Below, one piece after another: positions 32,524 through 42,206 of a stretch of DNA of 64,000 bases (the stretch's first letter is position 1; each line of letters begins with the position of its first letter). The stretch lies in the NCBI RefSeq assembly GCF_019423705.1, contig NZ_JAHZAX010000010.1, positions 9,485-73,484 on the forward strand. Reading direction: 5' to 3'. Position numbers and translations under genes: made by a program. The notes below the pieces were generated by a model. That model saw nothing but the letters and a program-made list of their open reading frames with translations. It ran no database searches and had not been told where the DNA came from. This DNA comes from Ruminococcus sp. GTDB lineage: Bacteria; Bacillota; Clostridia; Oscillospirales; Ruminococcaceae.

Positions 32524-33366
32524 TTATCCTTTTGTGTTGTTGGAAAGCTCTTTAAGCTCTCTTCCTTCTTTAAGCAGGTCGTGAAGCCGCTGAGCGTCGT
32601 TCTGCGAAATTGCGTCACGATATTCTGTCAGACGGGCGATGATGTGGTCTATCTCGTCGGTCAAAGGCTCTTTGTTCATAAGGAAAAGCTCCGTCCACAT
32701 ATCTTCGTTGAGCTTTGCAACACGTGTCAAGTCCTTGAAAGAGCCTGCGGAAAAGCCTGCCTGCTTGAGAAGGCTCGGGCTCTTGACATATGAGCTTGAA
32801 ACGACGTGGGCAAGCTGGGAAGTGAATGCGATAACGGAATCGTGCTCTTCGGTGTTGGACACGACCACCTTTGCAAAGCCGATGTTGTATGCAAGCTTGG
32901 AAATTTCCTGCACGACACGCATGGGGGTTCTGTCAGTTGGAGTCATAATGAAGCTTGCTTTTTCAAACAGGTTGTCAACGGAATAAGCAAAGCCCGAAAA
33001 TTCACGGCCTGCCATTGGGTGACAGCCCAGGAAATTAACGCCGTTTTCAATGCAGATATCCTCAACGCTTCTGACGATCTCGCCCTTAACGCCGCAGGTA
33101 TCAACCACGATAGCGCCCTTTTTGAAATTGCCGATATTGTCCTTTATGAAGTCGATAGTTTTTTTAGGGTGTAGGCTGACGATCACCACGTCACAAGTTG
33201 ATAGTTCCTTCGGCGTAAGCTCGCCGTCGATAGCTTCCTGCGCCAGCGCACCTGCGATAGTTCCACGGTCGATATCGAGACCGAAGCAGCTTTCGTTTGT
33301 GTTTTTCTTGATAGCCTTAGCCAGTGAACCGCCGATAAGTCCAAGACCTGCGATACATATTTTCAT
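32524..33366 (-). CDS. tyrA: Prephenate dehydrogenase
   Basis: I start at 33366, with AGAGGT 8-9 nt upstream, giving 280 residues. The NAD-binding loop GLGLIGGSLAKA, the HPMAGRE motif and the SQLAHV region identify the family. It converts prephenate to 4-hydroxyphenylpyruvate in tyrosine synthesis. There is no ACT domain, so tyrosine feedback must differ from the longer forms. The gene is isolated from the aro genes at 54000-55500. Confidence 0.93.
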   Translation of the reverse strand: MKICIAGLGLIGGSLAKAIKKNTNESCFGLDIDRGTIAGALAQEAIDGELTPKELSTCDVVIVSLHPKKTIDFIKDNIGNFKKGAIVVDTCGVKGEIVRSVEDICIENGVNFLGCHPMAGREFSGFAYSVDNLFEKASFIMTPTDRTPMRVVQEISKLAYNIGFAKVVVSNTEEHDSVIAFTSQLAHVVSSSYVKSPSLLKQAGFSAGSFKDLTRVAKLNEDMWTELFLMNKEPLTDEIDHIIARLTEYRDAISQNDAQRLHDLLKEGRELKELSNNTKG

Positions 33367-33473
33367 TTTGATTACCTCTTTTTGTATGTTATGCACGTTT
33401 TATTTGCTTTCGCACTTTTAAGCTTTTATGTAATAAAGTATAGCACGTTTTGTTTTGGTTGTCAAGACGTATT

Positions 33474-33675
33474 AGTGAGGAATGAGGAGTGAGGAATGAG
33501 GAATGAAGGAATCGCTTGCGGCGATGAATTTTTGTAGGGGCGACCTTTGGTCGCCCTGAGACTGTTGAAAAAACACCAAAATAACGGGCGAACGCTGTTC
33601 GCCCCTACATACAAACAACGTATTTACGCCAATTGTAGGGGAAAATTGTTGTTCGACAAGGCTCACAACAATTTG
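33474..33675. repeat. Composite of both dispersed repeat families
   Basis: A GAGGAATGAGG-type unit with ATCGC/GGCGAT (33474-33531) runs directly into GGGGCGACCTTTGGTCGCCC (33538), then CGGGCGAACGCTGTTCGCCC (33585) and the long form with AATTGTTG/ACAACAATT. No gene fits in this stretch. Confidence 0.8.
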
Positions 33676-33689
33676 CGTTCTTTTCCTCG

Positions 33690-35189
33690 TTATTCTCCTA
33701 TCGCCATGCTGACTGCCTTTTTCCAGCCTTTAAGAAGCTCGCTGCGCTTTTCCTCTGACATTGAGGGGATAAATTCACGGAACTTGTCGGAAATGCCTGC
33801 AAGCTCTTCGGGGCTTTTCCAAAGTCCGCAGCCAAGTCCTGCCAGATACGCCGCACCTGTGGCTGTGGATTCAACATTATATGGGCGTATCACCGTTCTT
33901 CCGAGTATATCCGACTGAAATTCCATTATGAAGTCGTTTGCGCTTGCACCGCCGTCAACTTTCACGCTGCCGAATGTGCCTGCGTCCTCTTCCATTGCTT
34001 TTAGCACGTCGCAGGTCTGATAGCAGATAGCTTCAAGGGTGGCACGGACGATATGGGCTCTGCTTGCGCCTCTTGACAGCCCTGTTATTATTCCTCTTGC
34101 GTCGGGTTTCCAATATGGTGCGCCAAGTCCCACAAAGGCTGGCACGAAATACACTCCGTTGGTGTCGGGAACGCTTTTTGCGAGAGCTTCCGTTTCCTGT
34201 GTGGACTTTATAATGCAAAGCTCGTCACGGAGCCATTTCACCGCCGCACCCGATATGAACACCGAACCTTCGAGGGCGTATGTGACTTTGCCGCCAATGC
34301 CCCAAGCTATCGTCGTGAGAAGCCCGTGCTTGCTTTCGACAGGTTTTTCGCCCGTATTCATAAGCAGGAAGCCCCCTGTGCCGTAGGTGTTTTTAACGTC
34401 GCCCTCACGGAAACAGCATTGACCGAAAAGCGCCGCCTGCTGGTCCCCTGCGCAGCCTGCTATTTTTATCCTGCCGCCGAAAATGCTCTCCTCAGTCTCG
34501 CCAATAACGCCCGAGCACTCTTTTACTTCGGGGAGGATCGCTTTCGGTATACCCAGCAGCCCAAGAATTTCCTTATCCCATTCGAGGGTGTGGATATTGA
34601 AAAGCATTGTTCTTGAAGCGTTTGAATAGTCCGTTGCGTGGACTTTTCCGCCCGTCAGATTCCATATTAGCCAGCTATCTACCGTGCCGAAAAGTATCTC
34701 GCCATTTTCCGCACGCTCCCTCACGCCCTCAACGTTGTCGAGTATCCACTTGATTTTTGTGGCGGAGAAGTATGGGTCGATAAGAAGCCCCGTTTTGTCT
34801 TTGAAAAACTTTTGCAGCCCTTGCTCTTCCATTCGTGCGCAGTCCTCAGACGTGCGGCGGCATTGCCACACAATGGCGTTATAAACGGGCTTGCCCGTGT
34901 TCTTATCCCAAAGGATAGTTGTCTCACGCTGGTTGGCAATGCCTATGGCGGCAATGTCCTCGATTGTGATGTTTGCCTGTGCGATGACTTCCTTTGCGGA
35001 ATCGAGCTGGCTGTTCAGAATGTCCATAGGGTCGTGCTCCACCCAGCCGTTGCCTGGGAATATCTGCGGATATTCTTTTTGCACGCTGAAAAGCTTTTCG
35101 CCGCTTTGACTGAAAAGCACCGCACGGGAAGATGTTGTGCCCTGATCGAGGGAAAGTATATATTTCTGTGTGTTTGCAGAATTAGCCAT
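33690..35189 (-). CDS. glpK: Glycerol kinase
   Basis: The 499-residue FGGY-family kinase phosphorylates glycerol with ATP. DQGTTSSRA at the front, GCAGDQQAALFGQ in the middle and the FGGY-like ARGIITGLSRG region are present; length is normal. No glycerol facilitator or glpD gene lies nearby. Confidence 0.96.
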   Translation of the reverse strand: MANSANTQKYILSLDQGTTSSRAVLFSQSGEKLFSVQKEYPQIFPGNGWVEHDPMDILNSQLDSAKEVIAQANITIEDIAAIGIANQRETTILWDKNTGKPVYNAIVWQCRRTSEDCARMEEQGLQKFFKDKTGLLIDPYFSATKIKWILDNVEGVRERAENGEILFGTVDSWLIWNLTGGKVHATDYSNASRTMLFNIHTLEWDKEILGLLGIPKAILPEVKECSGVIGETEESIFGGRIKIAGCAGDQQAALFGQCCFREGDVKNTYGTGGFLLMNTGEKPVESKHGLLTTIAWGIGGKVTYALEGSVFISGAAVKWLRDELCIIKSTQETEALAKSVPDTNGVYFVPAFVGLGAPYWKPDARGIITGLSRGASRAHIVRATLEAICYQTCDVLKAMEEDAGTFGSVKVDGGASANDFIMEFQSDILGRTVIRPYNVESTATGAAYLAGLGCGLWKSPEELAGISDKFREFIPSMSEEKRSELLKGWKKAVSMAIGE

Positions 35190-35232
35190 ATTTATGCACC
35201 TTGCTTTCTTGTTTATGGGCGTACATTATACA

Positions 35233-35266
35233 AAAACGGGGCGGAAAGATATCTCCGCCCCGTTTT
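35233..35266 (-). terminator. Terminator of the J-domain-like gene
   Basis: AAAACGGGGCGGA/TCCGCCCCGTTTT, a 13-bp perfect stem, runs into TTTTT on the minus strand. Confidence 0.9.
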
Positions 35267-35325
35267 ATCCCATAATTCTATAATTTTTGTATATCCAAAA
35301 TACTGCGCCTTAGAGCTTTAGAGCC

Positions 35326-37212
35326 TTAGAGAAGTCCTGCGGCGAAAAGCAGCAGATAGATCACAAGCACAACGATTATCGCACCGAGGAGCATCCAAAT
35401 CTTTTTCATCGCAGATTTCTGTTCTTTTTTCGCCTTTACAAATTCCTGTATTGCGTCGGGCTGGTACTGATTGTGCATCTGATTGCCCAAAGTCGGGTTG
35501 AGCATATCGTTGATGTTGATATTTCTGTATTTCTCCTCACGGAGCTTTTTCGGGTCGGTCTCCTTGGTATTGATGTTATCATATGCGGAATTGAGCAGGC
35601 TCTTGTCCATTTTCTTCATATTGATAGCGTCCATTGAAAGCTCAGGCTCTTCAGCTGTTCCGAGGCTGTCGCCGTTATCGTAAACGTGCTTTGTGTCAAC
35701 ATTTTTCATAAGCTGGTTGCTTGAACGGTTGGCTCTCAGCATTTTGATAAGGGTGTCAGTATAAAGGTTCTCCTCTTCCTCCGCCTCGTCCGTCAGCGTG
35801 ATGTCTGAGGTATCGGAAGTTTCATCCTCGAATGTATCAACAAGGGAAGTAAGTCCCTTTGTGGTCTTTTTATAAGGCTTCTTTGCCGCAGGGGCAGCTT
35901 GAGCTTGAGCTTGCGCTGGCTGGCTCGCTGGTCTTGAAGTCTGAACGACAGGCTGTGTGATATCCTCTGTCATTGGCGCAGAATCCTCAACGCCTGTGGT
36001 GATAGCCGATCTTCTTGAAGTCTGAACAGGCTTCGCAGGCTTTGGAGCGGCAGGCTGAACGGTCTCTGCTGTCTGAGCTGTCTGAACAGTTTGAACAGGC
36101 TGAGTCGGCTGAACATTCTGAACAGGAGCGGACTGTGCAGGCTTTGAAATGCCCTCGTGACCCGGAATGATTATCTTTTTCTTCTTGAGTGGAGCGTTTA
36201 GCTCTCCGCTCATTTCGTCATTAGCCTTGGTGTCCTCAACAGGCGTTGGAGCAGGCTGTGGCTTTGGAGCTGGCGTCGGGGTCGGCGGCGGAACTGTGCC
36301 TACAAGTACAGGGTTCTCCTCAGGCTCGTCGGGGATAGGTTCGCTGTCAGGACCTTCATCGCCCACGATAGCGTCCGCAGAAATGGAGCTTGCGGCCTCA
36401 GAGAAGGTGTTGCTCTCGATAGCGGAATCCTCATCGCCCTCAAAGTTTATCATTTTGCCCGTTGTAACGTCGTAATACTCCTCGCCGTCCTTAACAGCGA
36501 TCTTGAGCAGCGGCGCTTTTTCGCCCTTCTTAGGCAGGTTTGCCTGCGGGATATCTATAAACGGGAACTCCTCGTCAACATTGACCTTTGCGACCTTGAG
36601 CACTTCCATTGCCGATCTGCACTTCATCGAACCTCTTACCATTTCCTTGATAGGAAGCAGAATGATATCGCAGAAAGTTGCATAGAAAGATCTGAGGGCA
36701 GTCATTTTCTCATCAAGCATTTCCTCAGGGAAACGATGATCGAAATAAGTTGTCCACTTGTCGGGGCCTGACATTATCATATCGTCTATGTATTTGCACA
36801 GAGGCACCCAAAGCTCGGGTTCTTCAAAATCTCTGTCATTCGTGATGAGCCACATATAACATCTGAGGAAACAGTCATAGCAGGTGATATCCCTCAGATT
36901 GAGCATTACGTCATCGACGTTCAGCGCTTCCGAAAAGATCGGGTCTGAAAATGCAAAGCACCTGTAACCATTGCTGGCAAGCTTTGCATAAGCCGTTTTC
37001 AAGTCCTTTTCCGAACGTGAAAAAGGCGGCAGAAAATCAAAATCATACGGCGTGGTAAGGTCGGCAACGCTGCCGTCGGCCGCCATATCAAGCAGTTTTT
37101 TATATGTCTTAGAAATCTCAGCCGATGGTGTGTCAACCGCTACGCCGAGAACTCTGTACGGGTTACAAGCGAAGAGCTCCATTGCCGTAATGCCAAGAGT
37201 CGGTCGAGTCAT
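35326..37212 (-). CDS. Tail-anchored protein with J-domain-like front
   Basis: This 628-residue protein begins after AGGGAGG. Residues 10-60 (ACNPYRVLGV ... EISKTYKKLLDMAADG) resemble the start of a DnaJ domain, but no HPD motif is visible, so partnership with DnaK is uncertain. A helical domain follows (60-215), then a region with a short YYDVTTGK motif (about 235-265), a long Pro/Gln/Ala-rich linker with repeated VQTSR, and one membrane helix at the very end. It would sit in the cytoplasm anchored by its tail. Function unknown; proteins of this layout are known in Ruminococcaceae only as hypotheticals, as far as I recall. Confidence 0.65.
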   Translation of the reverse strand: MTRPTLGITAMELFACNPYRVLGVAVDTPSAEISKTYKKLLDMAADGSVADLTTPYDFDFLPPFSRSEKDLKTAYAKLASNGYRCFAFSDPIFSEALNVDDVMLNLRDITCYDCFLRCYMWLITNDRDFEEPELWVPLCKYIDDMIMSGPDKWTTYFDHRFPEEMLDEKMTALRSFYATFCDIILLPIKEMVRGSMKCRSAMEVLKVAKVNVDEEFPFIDIPQANLPKKGEKAPLLKIAVKDGEEYYDVTTGKMINFEGDEDSAIESNTFSEAASSISADAIVGDEGPDSEPIPDEPEENPVLVGTVPPPTPTPAPKPQPAPTPVEDTKANDEMSGELNAPLKKKKIIIPGHEGISKPAQSAPVQNVQPTQPVQTVQTAQTAETVQPAAPKPAKPVQTSRRSAITTGVEDSAPMTEDITQPVVQTSRPASQPAQAQAQAAPAAKKPYKKTTKGLTSLVDTFEDETSDTSDITLTDEAEEEENLYTDTLIKMLRANRSSNQLMKNVDTKHVYDNGDSLGTAEEPELSMDAINMKKMDKSLLNSAYDNINTKETDPKKLREEKYRNININDMLNPTLGNQMHNQYQPDAIQEFVKAKKEQKSAMKKIWMLLGAIIVVLVIYLLLFAAGLL

Positions 37213-37490
37213 ATAAAATTTCCTCCCTTAGAATGAAAATCCGTCATACCTTGTAAAAGCAGGCGGCTGTGTTTACTTCATACTTTCTCAGATCTTGCCT
37301 TTCTATTCCCTCTATAAATTCTATCTCTTTCTCTTTTAAATTTATTATATTTTTGTTGTCCGATCTGTGGTGTTCCTGAATGGTACGAAATTTGTTTCAT
37401 TGTTGTTTTCGATTAACAAAATAAAATACTTAACAAATATAGTATAGCAAATTTTAGTATAACTTACATTACGATTGCGTTAACTTTTTA

Positions 37491-37595
37491 TTGACATTGT
37501 ATTAATATGAAATAAAATACACAAAAAGAATTCAAAAAATCGTACAAAAAGTAAATCGCAAAATGTTTGCAATTTGACGGATAATATAGTATAAT
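37491..37595 (+). promoter_or_regulatory. Two candidate promoters in an AT-rich gap
   Basis: TTGACA (37491), 16 bp, TAAAAT (37513); and TTGCAA (37567), 17 bp, TATAAT (37590). The second lies 52 bp before the next ATG. The rest of the divergent gap 37213-37647 is very AT-rich and shows no gene. Confidence 0.65.
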
Positions 37596-37647
37596 AAATA
37601 ATGTATAAGATTTTTGATCATCAGCCAAAGTCAAGGGGGAGATTTTA

Positions 37648-38352
37648 ATGGGTTTGTTCAGCAGAAAAAGTTCTGCGGCGAAAACTGCACCCGCAGCTGC
37701 GAAGCCACAGGTAAGCGCTGACGATATATGGAATACACCTGTGAAGAAAAGCGGCGCAGAAACTGCATTTATAAAGGAATCATCAAGCGATAAAGTTCAC
37801 GCTGAGAAGATAACCGATACCATTGAGCCGGAGACTATCCGCAGCAAAATGGAACAGCTTGAAAAAGAGCTGGCGGAAAAGAAAAACAAGCCCGTCAAGA
37901 CCTACGCCGATTATGACGTGAACCCCGTGGGAATGACGGAGATCACCGACGCTCAGACTGAGTATGAAAAGCTTTATGAGGAAGAGCACGCAAGGTTCGT
38001 TGCTTCTCATAAGGAGGATATAAGGGAAGCGAAGCTGGAGGGTATCGACTCAAGGCTTGAGGAGATGTACAGAGAGCACGATGAAAAGGTTGCGCAGGAA
38101 AAGCGTGACAGCGGCAATATCGAAGGCATTTCGGCGGACGTTACTGCCGAGAAGCTTGCACAGCTCCCTTATGCGAAGAAACCGGAGGATTATGCAGAAT
38201 ACAAGGATATCAAGGGAATTTCCGTTGACGAGAGCCTTGTGGACGATCTGGGCGTGATAGATCACAGCGGTGACGACGATAACATCGGCTCTGTTTCGGA
38301 AGAGCTGCTGGCGCAGAAGGTGAAGGAATTTAACGAAAAATATGGCGGTTGA
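37648..38352 (+). CDS. Charged, low-complexity cytoplasmic protein, unknown
   Basis: The 234-residue acidic protein has no signal or membrane helix. It is rich in Lys, Glu, Asp and Ala, with a likely coiled coil at 58-80 (IRSKMEQLEKELAEKK) and another at 110-155. AGGGGGAG precedes the ATG. A disordered adaptor-like character is what can be seen; no family is recognised. It is followed closely by another unknown gene and may be co-transcribed with it. Confidence 0.65.
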   Translation: MGLFSRKSSAAKTAPAAAKPQVSADDIWNTPVKKSGAETAFIKESSSDKVHAEKITDTIEPETIRSKMEQLEKELAEKKNKPVKTYADYDVNPVGMTEITDAQTEYEKLYEEEHARFVASHKEDIREAKLEGIDSRLEEMYREHDEKVAQEKRDSGNIEGISADVTAEKLAQLPYAKKPEDYAEYKDIKGISVDESLVDDLGVIDHSGDDDNIGSVSEELLAQKVKEFNEKYGG

Positions 38353-38417
38353 TCGGATTTCTCTGTGGAGCGTGCAAGCGCTCTGATCTATAATTATTAT
38401 GATTGGGAGAGATTTAA

Positions 38418-38927
38418 TTGTTTATTAATACCGATAATCCTATTATCAAATTTGCTGGCAAGGGCAAGCCTTTTCAGTATGACAAGCTGCTTTACGCAAC
38501 GCTCAACGACTATATACTCGATTACAAGAACGCAAGACTTGACAAGCTGACAGATCAGGACGCTTCTATCTGCCTTGCAAGGATAATCAGAAAAATGGAA
38601 GTCAACGATGTGCCTGTTCAGCAGTTTTTCCACGAGGAACTTGAAAAATGGAGCGAGCACAGCAATTATGAGAAGATACTAAAGCTTTGCGAGCTTATGG
38701 CGAGAGATATGTTCGGCTGTTTCGATAAGAACAGAGACGACGGCAACGGCGGCTTTTATAAGACCGACAGGCTCTATTGCGTGAACAATGACGGCGAGAG
38801 AGATTACATCGTTTGCACCGAGCTTGAGAAGAAGGGCCTTTTCAAAAAAGTGCCAACGCCTATCACGGAGTATTTCAACGACCTTATGGAGCGCAACAAG
38901 AGGGGCGAGCTTCCTAAGTCTAAATAA
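38418..38927 (+). CDS. Hypothetical cytoplasmic protein
   Basis: The 169-residue protein starts at TTG 38418, with GGGAGAG upstream. It is helical with a small domain containing CLARIIRKMEV and ARDMFGCFDKNRDD; the latter looks slightly EF-hand-like but lacks the full loop. No signal or membrane segment. It lies between an unknown gene and a cyclophilin. Confidence 0.6.
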   Translation: MFINTDNPIIKFAGKGKPFQYDKLLYATLNDYILDYKNARLDKLTDQDASICLARIIRKMEVNDVPVQQFFHEELEKWSEHSNYEKILKLCELMARDMFGCFDKNRDDGNGGFYKTDRLYCVNNDGERDYIVCTELEKKGLFKKVPTPITEYFNDLMERNKRGELPKSK

Positions 38928-38984
38928 GCAAGGGCTAATGGCTAAGTAAAATTTGTATTAAATATATTTAAGGAGAATGTTAAA

Positions 38985-39461
38985 ATGGTAAACATAGAAA
39001 TGGCAAACGGAAAGAATATCAAGATCGAGCTTTATCCTGACGTTGCGCCGATCACAGTTGCAAACTTTGAGAAGCTTGTAAAAGAGGGCTTTTATGACGG
39101 TCTGATATTCCACAGAGTTATTTCCGGCTTTATGATCCAGGGCGGCGACCCAATGGGCACAGGAATGGGCGGAGCAAAGGAAAAGATCAAGGGCGAGTTC
39201 CTTGCAAACGGCGTTCGCAACGACCTCAAGCACACAAGAGGCGTAATCTCGATGGCACGTTCATCAATGCCGAATTCCGCAAGCTCACAGTTCTTTATTA
39301 TGCACCAGGACGCTCCGCATCTTGACGGACAGTATGCTGCATTCGGCAAGGTCGTTGAGGGAATGGACGTTGTTGACGAGATCGCAGCGGTTGAAGTAAA
39401 TTATATGGATAAGCCCCTTGTTGATCAGGTTATGAAAAAGGTCACACTTATCGAGGACTAA
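38985..39461 (+). CDS. Peptidyl-prolyl isomerase, cyclophilin type
   Basis: The 158-residue enzyme has the cyclophilin core: FHRVISGFMIQGGDP, SASSQFFIM, and the LDGQYAAFGKV segment. The catalytic Arg (FHRV) is present. No signal peptide, so it acts in the cytoplasm. AAGGAG precedes the ATG, and a terminator follows. Confidence 0.95.
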   Translation: MVNIEMANGKNIKIELYPDVAPITVANFEKLVKEGFYDGLIFHRVISGFMIQGGDPMGTGMGGAKEKIKGEFLANGVRNDLKHTRGVISMARSSMPNSASSQFFIMHQDAPHLDGQYAAFGKVVEGMDVVDEIAAVEVNYMDKPLVDQVMKKVTLIED

Positions 39462-39479
39462 ATTTAAGTAAAATAATTG

Positions 39480-39512
39480 CAAGGCTGCTGCTTGTGCGGC
39501 AGTCTTGATTTT
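39480..39512 (+). terminator. Terminator of the cyclophilin gene
   Basis: CAAGGCTGCTGC/GCGGCAGTCTTG (12 pairs, two G-U) with a 4-nt loop, then ATTTTTAG. Confidence 0.85.
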
Positions 39513-39552
39513 TAGTGTGCAAAGTGCGAAATGTATAGGAGAGTAAGGATAA

Positions 39553-40689
39553 ATGGATATAAGGAAAGTAACATTGGGGATAATTGCGGCGGCGACAGCG
39601 GTCACGGCTATGGCTGCCACCTGTTTCGCCGATTATGAGACCCCTGCGGTGACGGAAGCTCCGCAGACGGAATACACCCCCGAGACCACCACGGAAGCGC
39701 CTAGCTGGCAGCCCGACGACACCACCACAACGGCGCAGACTTGGACGCCGCCTGAGACCACCACTTGGGGCACGACCACGAGTTATACATATGTACCCGA
39801 CACGCCGACCTCAGCGCCTTCAAAGGTAAAGCTTGTGGTGAGCGAGGTAAAGGACAAGCAGTTCACGGCGAAGATCAACATCGACTCTGACTCGCTGATA
39901 TCCAACGCTTCAATATCGGTGGGATATGACAGCGACCTTATCGAGTTCGTAAAGTGCGAGACCAATGAGGAAGCAGGCGGAATAGCCGTTGACAATGCTT
40001 TTGCAGGCAAGGTGGTTTACAATTATATGAACGCAGACGGTACAGATTTCAGCGGTGATTTTGCGACGATATATTTCAAGGTCATTGACGAGAAGCTGAC
40101 ATCGACTGTGTTGTATCTGACGGTAACGTCCCTTGATGACGAGAACCTTGTGGCGATATCGAACCAAGCTGAGAACGGCATTGTGAAGTATCAAGACTCA
40201 GTTCCAGCGGAAGTTGAGGACGGAAATTATCGTGAGATAGATGTTGATTACTCCAAAGAGCCTATCGACCCGAAGGATATGGGGTTAAGCGACGTTGACA
40301 GCGTGACTATCGAGAACGGCGAAGTGCTGATATTTGAGGACGGCAAGTTCCAGACCCTCAGCGAGGGGCAGACGAAGATAGAAGTCGTATACAAAGACGG
40401 CTCTGTGGGACATTTTCTCATTGTGATAAAGGGCGAGAGCAAGGCGGCATTAAGCTCGGCGGAGAAGTCGGACAGCGCAGCTTCAAAGGCGGCGGCTTCG
40501 GCTAAACCAAAGTCAAAGGGCTTGTCGATGGGAGTAGTCATAGTGATAGTTTGCGTACTTTGCGCAGGCGTTATCGTTGCGGAATATATGACGATCGTAA
40601 AGGGCAAAAAGCTTGCGAAGAAGTCAGCCACGAGGGCAGATGAATATGACGGCGACATTTCCGCAGATGATGACGGGGACGAGGAATAG
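39553..40689 (+). CDS. Cohesin-like domain protein, membrane anchored
   Basis: The 378-residue protein has a signal peptide (1-26), a Thr/Pro/Trp-rich stalk (27-95), and a beta domain at about 95-225 with the cohesin/carbohydrate-binding fold pattern: VGYDSDLIEFV ... GKVVYNYMNADG ... FATIYFKV. An internal domain and a Ser/Ala/Lys linker lead to one helix (about 325-345) and a short acidic cytoplasmic tail. If this is a true cohesin it would dock dockerin-bearing enzymes on the cell surface, as in Ruminococcus. No dockerin protein is found in the window, so function is open. Confidence 0.7.
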   Translation: MDIRKVTLGIIAAATAVTAMAATCFADYETPAVTEAPQTEYTPETTTEAPSWQPDDTTTTAQTWTPPETTTWGTTTSYTYVPDTPTSAPSKVKLVVSEVKDKQFTAKINIDSDSLISNASISVGYDSDLIEFVKCETNEEAGGIAVDNAFAGKVVYNYMNADGTDFSGDFATIYFKVIDEKLTSTVLYLTVTSLDDENLVAISNQAENGIVKYQDSVPAEVEDGNYREIDVDYSKEPIDPKDMGLSDVDSVTIENGEVLIFEDGKFQTLSEGQTKIEVVYKDGSVGHFLIVIKGESKAALSSAEKSDSAASKAAASAKPKSKGLSMGVVIVIVCVLCAGVIVAEYMTIVKGKKLAKKSATRADEYDGDISADDDGDEE

Positions 40690-40720
40690 GTTGGTTTTAT
40701 TTATTTCTACACAAAGAAAA

Positions 40721-40752
40721 GGTTAGACGCTTTTGTGCGTTTAACCTTTTTT
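40721..40752 (+). terminator. Terminator of the cohesin-like gene
   Basis: GGTTAGACGC/GCGTTTAACC with a 6-nt loop, then TTTTTTG. Confidence 0.88.
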
Positions 40753-40830
40753 GTTTGGGTTTATTACAGATGTTGGGGTGATGCGCTGATTTCTGCTATA
40801 ACTGTGATTTCAAAATCTGGAACTTTTAAA

Positions 40831-40874
40831 TTCATCGCCTCTAGGCGATACATTCATTCCTAATTCCTCATTTA
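40831..40874 (-). repeat. GAGGAATGAGG-type dispersed repeat
   Basis: Reading on the minus strand: AAATGAGGAATTAGGAATGA, then ATCGCC and GGCGATGAA. The first bases supply the TGA stop of the peptidase gene (40868-40870). Confidence 0.75.
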
Positions 40875-42163
40875 CACAACTCTGCGATCGCATTAGCATA
40901 CATATTAAGGTTGATCTTGAACGTTTCCAACGAAATGTGCTCGTCCGCTCCGTGCATATTGTTATTCTCCTCAGGGAACTCAGCGCCAAAAGCCACTCCG
41001 CCCTTCGTATTATGGACGTATGTTATTCCTCCCTCGGCGATACATTCGCCCTTCTCGCCCTTGACTTTCTCATATACTCTCAGCAAAGTCTGCACGAACT
41101 CGCTCTTCTCGTCAACATAGTGCGGCTCCATTCCGTCAAGGTCTGCCACCTTAAAGCCCTTGTCCTCCAGCACCGCCGTTATCAGTCCGCTTATCTCCGC
41201 CAAAGTTCTGTCGATCGGGAAGCGTATGTCGATTCCTCCCGTGAGTTTTCCGCCCTCAGTTTTGAGGACTGTCAATGCGCAGGTCATCTCTCCCGAAACA
41301 TCGTCAGAAAAGCCCATTTTGCAGGAAGCGCCGTTGTATTCATCGTGTGGGAAAAGTTCGCCAAGACCTAAAAGAAGTCCGTTCTTTCCGCTATTAGCTT
41401 TGTACTGCGCAAGAAATTTTGTAATGGCGTTGTCGCCGTTTTCGGGTCTTGAACCGTGGGAAGATTTTCCGCAAACAAGCTTCTCTTCGCCGCTTTTGTA
41501 TGTCACCCTGCACTTGTCGGGGATAGCGTTCACAACAGTTCCGCCGCTTATCTCGGCGATATCATCGTCCGCAAAGTCCGCCTCAAAGCTCAGATGTACC
41601 ATACCCTTTTCGCAGTTGAGCACAGGGAATGAGCCGTCGGGAGTGAACACCATTTCTGGAAATGGCTGCTTGCTCTCATAATATTCCATATCCTCGCAGC
41701 CGCCCTCTTCATTGCCGCCGAAAATGATACGGAAATTCTTTGTGATAGGAACGTTCAGCTCCTTGATAGCCTTCACCGCCCAAAGCACCGCAACGCTCGG
41801 ACCTTTGTCGTCGATAGTTCCTCTGCCGAAAAGCTTGCCGTCGGCTTGTGTGAGCTGGAAAGTCGGATAAGTCCAGCCGTCGCAGTCGGGGACTGTATCA
41901 AGGTGAGAAAGCACCGCAAGCTTGCACTCGCCCTCGGGGTAAAAATCGCCGTGGACTGCATAGCCGTCAAAGTCTTTCGTTGTCATACCGAGCTTTTCAA
42001 GCTGCGCCTTGCCCCAGTCGAGAGCCTTCCTCGAACCCTCGCCGAATGGCTTCACAGGGGAATTTACATCCGCAACGCTTTCGATAGCGATTATCTCGCC
42101 AAGGTCACGGAGTATATCGTCCATATGCTTGTCAAAATATTCTGAAAACTGTTTTTGGTACAT
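40868..42163 (-). CDS. pepV: M20 metallopeptidase, PepV/Sapep type dipeptidase
   Basis: I start at 42163 (AGAAAGG upstream) for 431 residues. The zinc-site motifs SHLDTVPDC, GRGTIDDKGP and GGNEEGGCED are present, with the lid domain insert (about 180-290) and the closing HGADEHIS. The enzyme cuts dipeptides. The neighbouring upstream phosphoesterase and patatin genes run the same way and may share a transcript. The stop codon lies in a dispersed repeat. Confidence 0.92.
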   Translation of the reverse strand: MYQKQFSEYFDKHMDDILRDLGEIIAIESVADVNSPVKPFGEGSRKALDWGKAQLEKLGMTTKDFDGYAVHGDFYPEGECKLAVLSHLDTVPDCDGWTYPTFQLTQADGKLFGRGTIDDKGPSVAVLWAVKAIKELNVPITKNFRIIFGGNEEGGCEDMEYYESKQPFPEMVFTPDGSFPVLNCEKGMVHLSFEADFADDDIAEISGGTVVNAIPDKCRVTYKSGEEKLVCGKSSHGSRPENGDNAITKFLAQYKANSGKNGLLLGLGELFPHDEYNGASCKMGFSDDVSGEMTCALTVLKTEGGKLTGGIDIRFPIDRTLAEISGLITAVLEDKGFKVADLDGMEPHYVDEKSEFVQTLLRVYEKVKGEKGECIAEGGITYVHNTKGGVAFGAEFPEENNNMHGADEHISLETFKINLNMYANAIAELCK

Positions 42164-42206
42164 TTTTATCAGACCTTTCTGAATGTGAAAATCGTGTATT
42201 TTATTG

